In this document: positions 10,302 to 20,603 of the stretch, piece after piece
Layout of the letters: the number at the start of each line of letters is the position of its first letter
Position numbering within the stretch: the stretch's first letter is position 1
NCBI RefSeq assembly: GCF_001425205.1
Contig: NZ_LMDW01000004.1
Location: 1 to 64,000 of the forward strand
Source: Variovorax sp. Root411
Lineage (GTDB): Bacteria; Pseudomonadota; Gammaproteobacteria; Burkholderiales; Burkholderiaceae_C
Length of the DNA: 64,000 nucleotides
Direction of reading: 5' to 3'
Position numbers and translations under genes: made by a program
Notes under the pieces: generated by a model
What the model was told of the DNA's origin: nothing
The model's input: the letters and a program-made list of their open reading frames with translations, nothing else
Database searches by the model: none

Positions 10302-11370
10302 AGTTTCCGTCTCCACGGCGGCTGCGACCCTGCCATTGCCCCCCGATTTCGCCGCGCAGATCGTGAGCTGGCAGCGCAGCCACGGGCGCAGCCAGCTGCC
10401 GTGGCAGAACACCCGCGACCCGTACCGCGTCTGGCTGTCGGAAGTGATGCTCCAGCAGACGCAGGTGTCGACGGTGCTCGGCTACTTCGCGCGCTTTCTC
10501 GAACGCTTTCCCGACGTGAAGGCGCTGGCCGCCGGCACCGAGGACGAGGTGTTCGGGCTCTGGAGCGGGCTGGGCTACTACAGCCGGGCGCGCAACATGC
10601 ACCGTTGTGCGCAGGATGTCGTCGCGCGCTTCGGCGGCGAGTTTCCGCGCACCGCCGCCGAGCTCGTCACCTTGCCCGGCATCGGCCGCTCGACCTCCGC
10701 GGCCATTGCGGCGTTCTGCTTCGGCGAGCGCGTGGCGATCCTCGACGGCAACGTCAAGCGCGTGCTGACGCGCGTGCTCGGTTTCGCGGGCGACATGTCT
10801 TCGGCGGCGCAGGAGCGTGCGCTGTGGGACCTCGCGACGCAATTGCTTCCTCCGGCCGACCAGAAAGAGGCCATCGCGCACTACACCCAGGGCGTGATGG
10901 ACCTCGGCGCAACGGTCTGCCTGCCGCGCAAGCCGAGCTGCATGATCTGCCCGATCCACAAGACCTGCGCGGCCCTGCGGGAAGGCGCACCGGAGCGCTA
11001 TCCCGTCAAGACGCGCAAGCTCAAGCGCAGCGCCCAGTCGCTCTGGGTGCTGCTGGCGCGCGATGCGCAAGGGCGGGTGTGGCTGGAGAAGCGGCAGTCG
11101 AAGGGCATCTGGGCAGGGCTTTATTGCCTGCCCGTGTTCGACAGCCGCGAAGACCTTCTGGCCGTGCTGCCGACGACCGCGCAGCGCGGCGTGCAGGACC
11201 TTCCGGCCTTCGTGCATGTGCTGACCCACAAGGACCTTCACCTGCACCCGTTGAAGCTCCAGGGCGGCCAGCCGCAAGGCGATGGCGCGCGCTGGGTCGA
11301 TGCGGACGAGTGGAGCCGGCTGGGCCTGCCGGCGCCGATGCGCAAGCTGCTCGAGGGCAGCGAGGCTTAG
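10291..11370 (+). CDS. mutY: A/G-specific adenine DNA glycosylase
   Basis: Removes adenine mispaired with 8-oxoguanine. 359 aa. The catalytic Glu lies in SEVMLQQTQV, the helix-hairpin-helix is LPGIGRSTSAAI with the catalytic Asp in ILDGNVKRV, and the 4Fe-4S cluster motif is C-x6-C-x2-C-x5-C (CLPRKPSCMICPIHKTC). A Nudix-like C-terminal domain (about 235-350) recognises 8-oxoG. The start is GTG at 10291, inside the end of the dynamin gene. Confidence 0.97.
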   Translation: MRPEVSVSTAAATLPLPPDFAAQIVSWQRSHGRSQLPWQNTRDPYRVWLSEVMLQQTQVSTVLGYFARFLERFPDVKALAAGTEDEVFGLWSGLGYYSRARNMHRCAQDVVARFGGEFPRTAAELVTLPGIGRSTSAAIAAFCFGERVAILDGNVKRVLTRVLGFAGDMSSAAQERALWDLATQLLPPADQKEAIAHYTQGVMDLGATVCLPRKPSCMICPIHKTCAALREGAPERYPVKTRKLKRSAQSLWVLLARDAQGRVWLEKRQSKGIWAGLYCLPVFDSREDLLAVLPTTAQRGVQDLPAFVHVLTHKDLHLHPLKLQGGQPQGDGARWVDADEWSRLGLPAPMRKLLEGSEA

Positions 11371-11374
11371 ACAG

Positions 11375-12253
11375 TCAGATCGCGTCTAGCTCGCGGTGCC
11401 GCTTGAGCGCACCCCAGCGCGCACCGAACGAGCGCGCCAGCTGCTCGACCAGGAATACCGAACGATGCTGCCCGCCCGTGCAGCCGATGGCCACCGTCAC
11501 GTAGCTGCGATGGTCGCGCGCCAGCGCATCGAGCCAGTGCGCGAGGAACTGCTCGATGTCGTCGTACATGCGCGCCACGTCGTCGTGCTCGCGCAGCCAT
11601 TCGATCACCGGCTCGTCGCGGCCCGTGAGCGGGCGCAGCGCGGGCACGTAGTGCGGATTGGGCAGCATGCGCACGTCGAACACGTAGTCCGCATCGAGCG
11701 GCACGCCGCGCTTGAAGGCGAACGATTCGAACACCAGCGTCAGCGCGCTCTGCGGCGCGGAGATCAACGACTTGATGTAGCTCTGCAACTGCGCCGGCCG
11801 GATCAGGCTGGTGTCGATCACGTCGGCGCCGTCGCGCAGGTCGGCCAGCAGCTCACGTTCGAGCTCGATCGCCTGCATCAGCACACGGTGCTGCTCGGGC
11901 ACGTCGGTGCGGCCTTCCTGGCGCGAGAGCGGGTGGCGGCGGCGGGTTTCCGAATAGCGGCGCAGCAGGGCGTCGGTGGTCGCGTCGAGGAACAGCGAAC
12001 GCAGCGAAATCTCGCCGTCGCGCTGCAGCGCGTCGAGCTGATGCGGAACGATCGGCAGCGAGACGCCGCTGCGCACGTCCATGGCGATGGCCACCCGCGT
12101 GGCCTGCTGCTCATGTTGCAGCGCGATGAAGGGGGTCAGCAGCTCGGGCGGCAGGTTGTCGACGCAGTAATAGCCAGCGTCCTCCAGCGCGTGCAGGGCC
12201 ACCGACTTGCCGGAACCCGACATGCCCGTGATGAGCACGAGGTCGAGGCTCAT
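11375..12253 (-). CDS. rapZ: RNase adapter / nucleotide-binding protein RapZ
   Basis: 292-aa P-loop protein. In enterobacteria it guides RNase E to the sRNA GlmZ and so controls glucosamine-6-phosphate synthesis; its role in betaproteobacteria is less clear. Walker A is GMSGSGKS at residues 10-17, DNLPPEL follows, and the conserved C-terminal [10 protein letters not shown] motif is present. The ATG at 12253 overlaps the recN stop by four bases. Convergent with mutY, with only four bases between the stops. In many relatives rapZ sits beside hprK/ptsN; here it is coupled to recN. Confidence 0.93.
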   Translation of the reverse strand: MSLDLVLITGMSGSGKSVALHALEDAGYYCVDNLPPELLTPFIALQHEQQATRVAIAMDVRSGVSLPIVPHQLDALQRDGEISLRSLFLDATTDALLRRYSETRRRHPLSRQEGRTDVPEQHRVLMQAIELERELLADLRDGADVIDTSLIRPAQLQSYIKSLISAPQSALTLVFESFAFKRGVPLDADYVFDVRMLPNPHYVPALRPLTGRDEPVIEWLREHDDVARMYDDIEQFLAHWLDALARDHRSYVTVAIGCTGGQHRSVFLVEQLARSFGARWGALKRHRELDAI

Positions 12254-13932
12254 GGCGCGGTCGCCGCAGTCTTGTGGCCGAGCATCTCGCGTGCGTGCGC
12301 GAGCGAGGTCTGCGAGACCTTCTCGCCGCCCAGCATGCGGGCGATTTCCCTGGCGCGGTTGTCGTCGTCGAGGCGCGACACACCGCTTTCGGTGCGCGGG
12401 CCGTCCTTGCCCGCCGCCGCCGTCTGGCGCTTGGCCACCACGAGGTGATGGTCGGCGCAGGCGGCCACCTGGGGCAGGTGGGTCACGGCGAGCACCTGGC
12501 GGTCGCGGCCGAGTTGCTTCATGAGGCGGCCGACGGTCTCGGCCACTGCGCCGCCGACGCCGGCATCGACCTCGTCGAAGATCAGCGTCTGCGCGGCGCC
12601 GAGCTGGCTGGTGGTCACGGCGATGGCCAGCGCAATGCGCGACAGTTCGCCGCCCGAGGCCACCTTGCCGATGGCCCGGGGCGTGCTGCCCGTGTGGCCG
12701 GCCACGAGGAAGGCCACGTCTTCGAGGCCCGCGCGGCCGGGCTGCGCCAGCGGCTGCAGTTCGACGTCGAAGCGTCCGCCCTGCATGCCGAGGCCCTGCA
12801 TGGCGTTGGTGACGGCCTGGGCGAGGCGCGGTGCGGCCTGCTTGCGGGCCTTGCCCAGCGCCTTGGCTTCCTTCATGTAGGCCTGTTGCGCGCCTTGCTC
12901 GGCACGCTCCAGGCCTTCGAGATCGCTTTGCGCATCGAGCGCCTGCAACTCGGCCTGCCAGCCGGCCAGCAGCGCCGGCAGCTCGGCGGGTGTGCGCTTG
13001 TAGCGGCGCGCAAGCGACATCCACAGGCCCATGCGTTCGTCCAGCTCGGCCAGGCTTTGCGGATCGGTGTCGGCGTTGCGCAGGTAGCCGTGCAGCGTGT
13101 GGGCCGCGTCGGAAGCCTGCGCCACGCACGAGGCGAGCACCTCGCCCAGCGCGCGGAACTCGGGCTCGATGTGCTCGCAGTTCTGCAGCAGCGTTGCCGC
13201 CCGCGAGAGCGCGGGGAGGGCACCGCTGTCGTCGTCTTCCAGCGCCTGGCTGGCGCCCTGGGCCGCGTCGATCAGCGCTTGCGCGTTGGAGATGCGCGAG
13301 TGGTTGGTCGACAGCTCCTCCCACTCGTCGGCGCCCGGCGCGAGCTTGGCGACTTCGGAGATCTGCCACTGCAGCCGCTCGCGTTCGCGTTGCAGCGAGT
13401 CTTGCGCCGAGCGTGCATGTTCGAGCGCCGAAAGCGCTTGCCGCCAGCCCTGCCATGCGGCGTCGAGCGCGTCGGTGCGCACGCCGGCATAGGCGTCGAG
13501 CAAGCCGCGCACGGCTTCGGGGCGGGTCAGGCTCTGCCAGGCGTGCTGGCCGTGGATGTCGAGCAGGCGGTCGCCGAGTTCGCGCAATTGCGTGGCCGTG
13601 GCCGGGCTGCCGTTGATCCAGCCGCGGCTGCGGCCCTGCAGGTCGACGGTGCGGCGCAGCAGCAGCGCGTCGCCGGCTTCGAAGCCGCCCTCGTCGAGCC
13701 ATGTGTCCAGGGCTGGGTCGGCGTCGAACTCGGCGCTCACGTCGAGCCGCTCGGCGCCTTCGCGCACCGCGCCGGCGTCGGCGCGGTTGCCCAGGGCCAG
13801 TTGCAGTGCGTCGATCAGGATGGATTTACCCGCGCCCGTTTCACCAGTCAATACCGTGAAGCCGCCGGACAGGTCGAGTTCGAGTGATCGCACGATCACG
13901 AAGTCGCGCAGTGCGATGCGTCGCAGCGCCAT
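12250..13932 (-). CDS. recN: DNA repair protein RecN
   Basis: SMC-like ATPase acting in double-strand-break repair. 560 aa. Walker A GETGAGKS is near residue 30, central coiled-coil arms span about 150-370, the ABC signature is in [12 protein letters not shown] and Walker B is [12 protein letters not shown]. The start [14 protein letters not shown] is at 13932, one base after the nadK stop. The nadK-recN-rapZ genes form one compact operon. Confidence 0.96.
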   Translation of the reverse strand: MALRRIALRDFVIVRSLELDLSGGFTVLTGETGAGKSILIDALQLALGNRADAGAVREGAERLDVSAEFDADPALDTWLDEGGFEAGDALLLRRTVDLQGRSRGWINGSPATATQLRELGDRLLDIHGQHAWQSLTRPEAVRGLLDAYAGVRTDALDAAWQGWRQALSALEHARSAQDSLQRERERLQWQISEVAKLAPGADEWEELSTNHSRISNAQALIDAAQGASQALEDDDSGALPALSRAATLLQNCEHIEPEFRALGEVLASCVAQASDAAHTLHGYLRNADTDPQSLAELDERMGLWMSLARRYKRTPAELPALLAGWQAELQALDAQSDLEGLERAEQGAQQAYMKEAKALGKARKQAAPRLAQAVTNAMQGLGMQGGRFDVELQPLAQPGRAGLEDVAFLVAGHTGSTPRAIGKVASGGELSRIALAIAVTTSQLGAAQTLIFDEVDAGVGGAVAETVGRLMKQLGRDRQVLAVTHLPQVAACADHHLVVAKRQTAAAGKDGPRTESGVSRLDDDNRAREIARMLGGEKVSQTSLAHAREMLGHKTAATAP

Positions 13933-13933
13933 T

Positions 13934-14845
13934 TCAGGAGCCCCCTTCGTTCCAGTGAAGTTTTTTGCGCAGCGTGTCGAAATAGCTCCAGCCGCGCGGG
14001 TGCAGGAAGCGCACGCGAAAGTCGGAGCGGCGCACCACCACGCGATCGCCGATGGCGAGCGAGGCCAGCGATTGCATGTCGAAATTGGCGCTGGCGTCGC
14101 GCCCGCCGACCAGTTCAATCACGATCTCGTCGGCATCGGGCAGCAGCACCGGGCGGTTCGACAGCGTGTGCGGCGCGATCGGCACCAGCACCCAGCCCGG
14201 CACCGCCGGATGCAGCAGCGGCCCGCCGGCCGACAGCGCATAGGCGGTCGAGCCCGTGGGCGTGGCGATGATCAGGCCATCGGCGCGCTGGTTGGCCACG
14301 AAATGGCGGCCCACCGACACGCGCAGCTCGACCATGCCCGAGGTTGCGCCACGGTTGACGACCACGTCGTTCATGGCCAGCGCGTCGAACACCGAGGCGC
14401 CGTCGCGCACGACCTGCGCATGCATCAGGCTGCGGTGGTCCTCCTCGTATTCGCCGGCCAGCATCGGGATCAGCGTGGCCTGGTAGTTGTCGAGCGGAAT
14501 GTCGGTGATGAAACCGAGCCGGCCGCGGTTGATGCCGATCAGCGGAATGCCGTAGCTGGCGAGCTGCCGGCCGATGCCGAGCATGGTGCCGTCGCCGCCG
14601 ACCACCAGGCCGAGGTCGCAGCGCTGGCCGATTTCCTCGACGCTCAGGGCTTCGTAGCGCGGATGTGCGGGGGCGCCGTCATCGTCGTCTTCGCAGGTCG
14701 AGCGCTCGACGAACACCGTGCAGCCTTGCGATTCGAGGAAGGTGCCGATGCCTTCCATGACGCCGTCGCGCGCATCCGCCTGCGCTCGGGCGCCGGACGC
14801 CTGGTATTTGCCGATCAGGGCGACGTGACGAAAGCGAGAGGTCAT
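13934..14845 (-). CDS. nadK: NAD kinase
   Basis: Phosphorylates NAD to NADP. 303 aa. The GGDGTML motif with catalytic Asp, the NDVVVNRG segment and [15 protein letters not shown] are diagnostic. An acidic insertion (CEDDDDG) lies in the N-terminal domain. It is divergent from hrcA across a 31-bp gap. The nadK/hrcA/recN neighbourhood is conserved in proteobacteria. Confidence 0.97.
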   Translation of the reverse strand: MTSRFRHVALIGKYQASGARAQADARDGVMEGIGTFLESQGCTVFVERSTCEDDDDGAPAHPRYEALSVEEIGQRCDLGLVVGGDGTMLGIGRQLASYGIPLIGINRGRLGFITDIPLDNYQATLIPMLAGEYEEDHRSLMHAQVVRDGASVFDALAMNDVVVNRGATSGMVELRVSVGRHFVANQRADGLIIATPTGSTAYALSAGGPLLHPAVPGWVLVPIAPHTLSNRPVLLPDADEIVIELVGGRDASANFDMQSLASLAIGDRVVVRRSDFRVRFLHPRGWSYFDTLRKKLHWNEGGS

Positions 14846-14876
14846 ATCTCACAAATTACAACACTAAAATCTTGCA

Positions 14877-15884
14877 ATGCTGGACGACCGTGCCAAGTTG
14901 CTGCTCAAGACGCTCGTCGAGCGCTACATCGCCGACGGGCAACCCGTCGGCTCGCGAACGCTTTCGCGGTCCTCGGGGCTCGACCTGTCGCCCGCGACCA
15001 TACGCAACGTCATGTCCGACCTCGAGGCGCTGGGGCTGATTGCCAGCCCGCACACCTCGGCCGGCCGCATCCCGACGCACCGGGGCTACCGCCTCTTCGT
15101 CGATACCATGCTGACCGCCGAGCGCGAGCAGATGAGCACGCCAAGCCTGGCGCCCGACCAGCCGCAGAAGGTGATCGCCAATGCGGCGAACCTGCTGTCG
15201 AACCTGTCGCAGTTCGTCGGCGTGGTGATGGCGCCGCGGCGCGCCTCGGTGTTCAAGCAGATCGAGTTCCTGCGGCTCTCCGAGCGGCGCCTGCTGGTCA
15301 TCATCGTCTCGCCCGATGGCGACGTGCAGAACCGGGTGATCTTTCCGGAGGCCGACTATTCGCAGTCGCAACTGGTCGAGGCCTCGAACTACATCAACGC
15401 GCACTACGCGGGCCTGACCATCGAGCAGGTGCGCGATCGGCTTCAGTCCGAGATCGAGAAGCTGCGAGGCGAGATCGCTGCGCTGATGCAGGCTGCGGTG
15501 CAGGTCAGTTCCGAGGTGCTGACCGAGGCGCAAGAAGACGAAGTCGTGATCTCCGGCGAGCGCAACCTGCTGTCGGTGAGCGATTTCTCCAGCGACATGG
15601 GCCAATTGCGGCGCGCCTTCGAGCTTTTCGAGCAGAAGGCCCAGTTGATGCGTCTGCTCGATGTGTCGAGCAAGGCCGAAGGCGTGCGCATCTTCATCGG
15701 CGGCGAAAGCCAGGTAGTGCCGTTCGAGGAGCTTTCCATCGTCAGTGCCAACTACGAGGTTGACGGGCAGGTCGTGGGCACGCTGGGCGTGATCGGCCCG
15801 ACGCGCATGCCCTACGAACGCATGATCCAGATTGTCGATATCACGTCGCGCCTGGTCGGCAATGCGCTGAGCCATCGCAAGTAG
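14877..15884 (+). CDS. hrcA: Heat-inducible transcription repressor HrcA
   Basis: 335-aa repressor of class I heat-shock genes that binds CIRCE elements and is helped by GroEL. The N-terminal winged helix ([16 protein letters not shown]... [13 protein letters not shown]) and the [14 protein letters not shown] motif are clear. No CIRCE inverted repeat is visible in the short gap to nadK, so autoregulation by CIRCE is not apparent here. Confidence 0.96.
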   Translation: MLDDRAKLLLKTLVERYIADGQPVGSRTLSRSSGLDLSPATIRNVMSDLEALGLIASPHTSAGRIPTHRGYRLFVDTMLTAEREQMSTPSLAPDQPQKVIANAANLLSNLSQFVGVVMAPRRASVFKQIEFLRLSERRLLVIIVSPDGDVQNRVIFPEADYSQSQLVEASNYINAHYAGLTIEQVRDRLQSEIEKLRGEIAALMQAAVQVSSEVLTEAQEDEVVISGERNLLSVSDFSSDMGQLRRAFELFEQKAQLMRLLDVSSKAEGVRIFIGGESQVVPFEELSIVSANYEVDGQVVGTLGVIGPTRMPYERMIQIVDITSRLVGNALSHRK

Positions 15885-15915
15885 GCGCTACGGCGCGAAT
15901 AGAATCGTGCCGCGT

Positions 15916-15992
<77 letters not shown>

Positions 15993-16457
15993 CCAATATA
16001 GAACCTCGTAAGTTGTTGATCCAAAAGGGTTTTCTTCTTGCGAGGTTTTTGCTTTTGCGCTCGGTGAAATCCCGCTGTGGTGCCGGCAACCTGCATGAAG
16101 CCGACAACACGCTGGTGTTGAGGAGCCTGCCGTCGGTGGCGTCGCCCGGAATGCCGCTCCAGGTGAATGCGACGACGGCCGGAAAACTGCCCTGCGCCGC
16201 GGCCGTTACGGCCGTGTCGACCAGCAGCGTGCTGGGCTGCCAGAAGTCGAGGAAGCCGGCCACCACGCGCACGCCGCCATTGGTCTCCCTGGTCGCATAG
16301 CGCGCATCGCCGCGCTGGTTGGTCGCAACGTTGTCGACGAGAAGAGGCAGGGCAGGCTGGACCGACCGATGCGGGCGGCGCAATCTATAGATGCAAGAAG
16401 TCGTTTCAATGACTTGCCTGTCCGCTTCGACTTCCGGGTTCCACGTCATCGCATCGC
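15993..16457. other. Gene-poor stretch after the CAU tRNA; possible decayed gene
   Basis: 465 bp. It starts with the tRNA terminator (16002-16056). The rest holds a minus-strand open frame (about 16090-16449) with segments such as VAGFLDFWQPSTLLVDTA that look protein-like but match no family I recognise and lack a convincing start with ribosome-binding site. It runs into the tRNA, so its 3' end is probably not genuine. I treat it as unannotated sequence, possibly a degraded gene. Confidence 0.3.
16002..16056 (+). terminator. Terminator after the CAU tRNA
   Basis: AACCTCGTAAG (16002-16012) pairs with CTTGCGAGGTT (16037-16047) with one G-T pair. It is followed by TTTTTGCTTTT. The loop of 24 nt is long for an intrinsic terminator. 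Confidence 0.6.
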
Positions 16458-17090
16458 CTACTGCGCAGCAGGCTTCAAATAGATTTCCACACGGCGATTC
16501 TGCGTGCGGCCTTCTTCCGAGGCATTGCTTGCCACCGGCTGAATCTGGCCTCGTCCTTCGGCGGTCAGGCGGGCCTTCGCCACGCCACGGTCGGCCAGGT
16601 AGGCTTCCACGCTTTGCGCGCGGCGTTGCGAGAGGGCCATGTTGTGCTCCGGATTGCCGGTGCTGTCGGTATGGCCGACCACGCGCGCGTTGATCCTGGG
16701 CTCCTGTGAAATGGTCTGGGCCACGCCGTCGAGCACGTTCCGGAACGAAGGCTTGATGGTCGCGCTGTCGGTGTCGAACGTGACGTTGCTCGGAATGTTG
16801 ACCATCAGCGAGCCGTCCGGCTGATCGGTGATCTGCGTGCCCGTGCCGGCCGTCTGGCCGCTGAGCTTGTTGCGGATGTTGGTCCAGTTGTAGCCCACGC
16901 CGGCGCCGACCGCCGCGCCAACCGCTGCACCGATCGCCGTGCTCTTCTTGTCACGCCCGATGAGGTTGCCGACCCCTGCGCCGACAACGGCGCCGGTACC
17001 TGTGCCAACGGCTGTGTGAGTCCCTTGTTCGGTTGCGCAGCCTGCGGCGAATGCAGCTGCGAGTGCAAGCGAGATCAGCCCGAGTTTCAT
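16458..17090 (-). CDS. OmpA-family lipoprotein with glycine-zipper segment
   Basis: 210 aa. The signal peptide MKLGLISLALAAAFAAGC has lipobox FAAGC (Cys18). A glycine-zipper membrane-like region follows (GTGTGAVVGAGVGNLIG... AVGAAVGAGVGY, about 28-70). The C-terminal OmpA peptidoglycan-binding domain carries VVGHTDSTGN and LSQRRAQSVEAYL with NRRVEIYL at the end. The start at 17090 is chosen for AAAGGGA six bases upstream; an in-frame ATG at 17114 is an alternative. It probably tethers the outer membrane to peptidoglycan. Confidence 0.9.
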   Translation of the reverse strand: MKLGLISLALAAAFAAGCATEQGTHTAVGTGTGAVVGAGVGNLIGRDKKSTAIGAAVGAAVGAGVGYNWTNIRNKLSGQTAGTGTQITDQPDGSLMVNIPSNVTFDTDSATIKPSFRNVLDGVAQTISQEPRINARVVGHTDSTGNPEHNMALSQRRAQSVEAYLADRGVAKARLTAEGRGQIQPVASNASEEGRTQNRRVEIYLKPAAQ

Positions 17091-17309
17091 GATGGTCCCT
17101 TTCAGTTGTTTCATTGGATCGACGGCCTTGGCTGATGCTTTGCCAAGTGCGATCTGGAGAAGACAACTCGCGAACGGAGACAAGGGCCGACAGGCACAAC
17201 CGCTTCTCTGGCTGTTGGCCCGGATCAGGTTCAACAATCGTGAAATAGGTCGCGCCAGGAACGGCTCGTTACAGGTTCGGGGTGCCGCTGGAGCAGGCGG
17301 CCCCAGCTC

Positions 17310-17714
17310 TCACGTGATGCTCATCTCCAAGGGCGTCGTCTGGAAGGCCAGCTGTCGCCACCTGCCTTCTTCGAACGTCCAGACCTGCATCACGCGCGAG
17401 TCGATGCGCACCGTTCCGCTGCCGTCCTTGCGAACGGCCACCAGCAGTTGGCGCCCGGTCATCAGTGCCGAGGTGCCCAGCACTCGGACCTTCAGGTCTG
17501 AACGATCGATCTGCCGGTAGTCCACGTGCGTACCACCCGAGCGGAAGTAGCTGTCGTAGTCGTCGAGTTGGCCCTTGGCGTGCACGTGCGTGAGGCCCGG
17601 GTGCAGGATCTCGCGCAGCCGCGCGAAGTCGGCGCGCTTCATCGCGTCGCAGCGATGCGCCTCCAGGGCGAGCAGTTGCGCCTCGGCGTCGGAAGAAGGG
17701 GGTGTGGGGATCAT
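17310..17714 (-). CDS. NTF2-like (SnoaL/DUF4440) family protein
   Basis: 134 aa. The DAMKRADFARLREILHPGLTHVHAKG pattern and the closing strand VMQVWTFEEGRWRQLAFQTTPL are typical of DUF4440/NTF2-fold proteins, which act as small-molecule isomerases, hydratases or binding proteins. It lies 30 bp downstream of the FAD monooxygenase on the same strand, so it is probably co-transcribed and may act on the hydroxylated product. The specific activity is unknown. Confidence 0.75.
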   Translation of the reverse strand: MIPTPPSSDAEAQLLALEAHRCDAMKRADFARLREILHPGLTHVHAKGQLDDYDSYFRSGGTHVDYRQIDRSDLKVRVLGTSALMTGRQLLVAVRKDGSGTVRIDSRVMQVWTFEEGRWRQLAFQTTPLEMSIT

Positions 17715-17744
17715 GCGGGGGCCTCGGAAGACAAGAATGAAAAA

Positions 17745-19349
17745 TCAATCGAACGCCACGCCCAGCCGGGCGCAGGCGCGCTGCAGCAAGGCCTGGATAT
17801 CGGTGGCGTCCGCCGCCACGCCGTAGACGACGTGGTCGGGCCGCACCAGCGCAGCGCGGCACCCGTGCTGTTCGAACCAGCGCGCGAGCAGGCCGCCCGC
17901 TTCCGAGAGCGCGAGCACGTCGGGCGGGATGGCACCGCCACCGGTCTCGGTGCCGATGCAGATCACCTGCGCGCCCAGCGCCGCCAGCGCGCGGGACCAT
18001 GGCTGCAGATGGGCGGCGGCGGGTGCGTCGCGCAGGACCAGCAGGAAGCCGGGGCGTGCGAGGTCGTCCATCATCTGCGCGTCCACCGCGTTGGCGCCAA
18101 GGAGGCGCACGATGGGCTGGGGGAACGGCGTGCCCTCTGGCGTTTCGCCGGTGTCGAGCAGGCCGTGGCTGATTCTCGGCAGCAGGCTCTGGCGCAGTTG
18201 CACCTTTACCTGGTGGTCTTGCTGCGTGCGCAGCTCGTGATCGCGCTGCGCGGCGCGCTCCGGGTCCCGTTCGCAGATGATCTTTCCCAGGCGCTTGACG
18301 GTGGTAGTGACCTCCTCGACCTGAGGGCCGCGTTCGGCACCGTAGCTGTCGAGCAGGCTGTCCGGCACGCGGCCCTGCAGCACGCCGTCGAGCTTCCACG
18401 CGAGATTGAGCGCATCGCGAAGCCCCTGGCACATGCCTTGCGCCAGGAAGGGCGGCATCTGGTGCGCGCTGTCTCCGGCAAGCAGGACCGGGCCCTTGCG
18501 CCATTGCTCCAGCACCACGGCGTGAAAGCGGTAGGTGGCAGCGCGCCAGATGCGCGCCTCGGTTGGCGCAAGCCACGGCGCCAGCAATTTCCATATTGCA
18601 TCGTGCGGCATCTCGCGCTGCTCGGCTTCGTCGGGCATCAGCAGGAATTCCCAGCGTCGGTGCGTGCCGGGTCCGACCACGTACGTGCAGGGCCGCGACG
18701 GATCGCAATACTGGATGTTGGTGGCGGGCAGCTCCGCCAGCTTGGACTCCTGCACGTGCATGTCCACGACGATCCAGGGCTCGTCGAAGTCGAGGCTCTT
18801 CAGGGACAGCCCGAGCCGCTTGCGCGTGGGGCTGGTCCCGCCGTCGCACGCCACGACATAGCGCGCACGCACCTGCGTGACTTCGCCCTGCGGCGCGCGC
18901 ACGGCCAGCACGGCGCCGCCATCGTCCTCCTGCACGTCGGTCACTTCGTGGCCCAGGTGAACCTGCACGCTGGGCAGCGCCGCAACGGCGTGGCGCAACG
19001 CGGCTTCGAGCGCCGGCTGGTTGAAGGTGTAGGAGGGCGCCCAGCCGAGCAGATAGGGCGAAGGGCCCATGTCGAAATGCTGTATCGGCTCGCCGTCGCA
19101 CCCTTGGTAGAGCGTGGGCCGGTACGGCGTCATGTGCGCGGCCAGCGCGCCCGCAATGCCGATCTGCTGGAAGGTGCGCATCGCTTCGTGGTCGAGGGCG
19201 AACGCGCGGGGCAGCGGATAGACCTGGTCGGACTTGTCGAAGACGGCCACGCGCCGTCCCCGTTGCCCCAAAAGGGCAGCGAGCGAGGCGCCCACGGGGC
19301 CGAAGCCGACGATGGCGACGTCAAGGGTGTCGTTTGTGGAGGAGGACAT
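17745..19349 (-). CDS. FAD-dependent aromatic hydroxylase, MhpA-like
   Basis: 534 aa, class A flavoprotein monooxygenase. FAD dinucleotide motif GFGPVGAS near residue 15, the DG-type motif CDGGTSPTRKRLG, and the second FAD motif GDSAHQMPPFLAQGMCQGLRDA with LNLAWKL. The C-terminal thioredoxin-like domain of the large phenol hydroxylase/MhpA group follows. Members hydroxylate phenols or 3-hydroxyphenylpropanoids using NAD(P)H and O2. It is divergent from the MDR gene at 19485, sharing an intergenic region packed with GntR-type operators. The substrate is not determined by sequence. Confidence 0.85.
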   Translation of the reverse strand: MSSSTNDTLDVAIVGFGPVGASLAALLGQRGRRVAVFDKSDQVYPLPRAFALDHEAMRTFQQIGIAGALAAHMTPYRPTLYQGCDGEPIQHFDMGPSPYLLGWAPSYTFNQPALEAALRHAVAALPSVQVHLGHEVTDVQEDDGGAVLAVRAPQGEVTQVRARYVVACDGGTSPTRKRLGLSLKSLDFDEPWIVVDMHVQESKLAELPATNIQYCDPSRPCTYVVGPGTHRRWEFLLMPDEAEQREMPHDAIWKLLAPWLAPTEARIWRAATYRFHAVVLEQWRKGPVLLAGDSAHQMPPFLAQGMCQGLRDALNLAWKLDGVLQGRVPDSLLDSYGAERGPQVEEVTTTVKRLGKIICERDPERAAQRDHELRTQQDHQVKVQLRQSLLPRISHGLLDTGETPEGTPFPQPIVRLLGANAVDAQMMDDLARPGFLLVLRDAPAAAHLQPWSRALAALGAQVICIGTETGGGAIPPDVLALSEAGGLLARWFEQHGCRAALVRPDHVVYGVAADATDIQALLQRACARLGVAFD

Positions 19350-19484
19350 GGCTGTGGTTGTGCAGAATACATAAATTGTGCATAAAACATTCGAACATGC
19401 ATTGAGGGTTCATCCTGATGCGGCTCGATTTCCTCGGAAGAAAATGCACAAAGTTGAACTTGTGCATTTTCAAAAGGAGACAAG
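19350..19484. promoter_or_regulatory. Divergent promoter region with putative GntR operators
   Basis: Between the hydroxylase and the MDR gene. It contains TTGTGCATAAA (19376-19386), CATGCATTG (about 19396-19404) and a perfect 11-bp dyad AAAATGCACAA...TTGTGCATTTT (19441-19470, 8-nt spacer) just before the MDR ribosome-binding site. The core TGCAC/TGCAT half-sites match TTTATGCATAAA at the GntR gene start. Confidence 0.65.
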
Positions 19485-20594
19485 ATGCCGATGATGAAAG
19501 CAGCGCGCCTGCACCGGGTGGGCGCCCCGATGGAGATCGAACAGTTGCCCATTCCGCAGCCGGCGGCCAACGACGTGCAGGTGCGGGTCAGGGCTTGCGG
19601 CATCGTGCCGAACCTGGGCAACATCCTGGCCAACTGGACCACCTGGTTCCCCGAACTGCCCCTGCCGCCGCTGCCGGCCGTCTTCGGGCTGGACCCGGCG
19701 GGCGAGGTGACGGCGGTGGGCTCGCACGTGCATGCGTGGAAGCCGGGCGACCGCGTGTACGTCAACCCCAGCCTCTACTGCGGCGGCTGCCGGGCCTGCC
19801 GCAACGGCGACCTGATCAACTGCACCCACTATGCCTTCAGCGGCTACTTCGGTTTCTCGGAGAACTCGCTCAAGCTCTACAAGAACTATCCCAACGGCGG
19901 GTTGGCTGAATACATGATCGCGCCGCAGTACGCGCTGGTGAAGCTGCCGGACAACGTCAGCTTCAACCAGGCCGCGCGCTTCGGTTACCTGGGCACCATG
20001 TACTCGGCCATGCGCAAGGCGGGCATCGGGCCGGGCAAGAGCATGCTGGTCAACGGCATCAGCGGCACGCTGGGCATCGGCGGCGCGCTGTTCGGGCTGG
20101 CCATGGGCGCCACCCGCATCCTGGGCACCGGCCGCAACGCCGAACTGCTTGCGCGCGTGAAGGCGCTGGCGCCCGAGCGCATCGAGGTCTTCTCCAATGC
20201 GCAGGGCGAGCCCATCGACCATTGGGTCAAATCGCGCACCGAGGGCCTCGGCGTGGATGCCTTCTTCGACGCCCTCGGCCCGGGTGCATCGCACGAGGTG
20301 CTGCAGCAGGGCGTGCGTTCGCTCAAGCGCGGCGGCCGCGCCTACAACATCGGGGCCATCGCGGGCATGGTCGGCATGGACCTGCACACGATGATGGACG
20401 AACAGCAAAGCATCGAGGGCTCCGCCTGGTTCACCGCCGGAGAAGGCCAGGACATCGCCGACATGGCCGAGGCCGGCACGCTGGACCTGTCCGTCTTCGA
20501 GCACGTCTGCCATCCGCTGGACCGCGTGAACGAAGCCATTTCGGGCATTGCGGCGCGCAACGGCGGCTTCAGCAACTTCGTCATCAATCCCTGA
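19485..20594 (+). CDS. Zinc-type MDR alcohol dehydrogenase
   Basis: 369-aa medium-chain dehydrogenase/reductase. The structural zinc motif CGGCRACRNGDLINC is complete and the catalytic-domain GLDPAGEV is present. The cofactor fold is GISGTLGIGGALFGLA, a variant of GxGxxG. Catalytic-zinc ligands are less clear because the usual Cys near residue 40 is in ACGIVPN. It probably oxidises or reduces an aldehyde/alcohol intermediate of the linked pathway. Followed nine bases later by the cupin gene. Confidence 0.85.
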   Translation: MPMMKAARLHRVGAPMEIEQLPIPQPAANDVQVRVRACGIVPNLGNILANWTTWFPELPLPPLPAVFGLDPAGEVTAVGSHVHAWKPGDRVYVNPSLYCGGCRACRNGDLINCTHYAFSGYFGFSENSLKLYKNYPNGGLAEYMIAPQYALVKLPDNVSFNQAARFGYLGTMYSAMRKAGIGPGKSMLVNGISGTLGIGGALFGLAMGATRILGTGRNAELLARVKALAPERIEVFSNAQGEPIDHWVKSRTEGLGVDAFFDALGPGASHEVLQQGVRSLKRGGRAYNIGAIAGMVGMDLHTMMDEQQSIEGSAWFTAGEGQDIADMAEAGTLDLSVFEHVCHPLDRVNEAISGIAARNGGFSNFVINP

Positions 20595-20603
20595 GAGGCG
20601 CTC

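Noticed and set aside
8307..10412. 701-codon frame on the - strand opposite the dynamin-like gene
   Set aside because: Same antisense artefact; no motifs, and the plus strand has intact G1, G3 and G4 GTPase motifs.
12254..13702. N-terminal extension of rapZ through recN
   Set aside because: The upstream part is Arg-rich out-of-frame recN sequence; the ATG at 12253 starts the conserved RapZ N terminus.
12274..13887. 537-codon + strand frame opposite recN
   Set aside because: Antisense shadow of the RecN gene.
14846..14876. CIRCE element upstream of hrcA
   Set aside because: The 31-bp gap has no TTAGCACTC-N9-GAGTGCTAA pattern.
17091..17309. Small gene between the OmpA-like and NTF2-like genes
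   Set aside because: The frames there lack start signals and protein-like composition; the stretch is taken as promoter and intergenic DNA.
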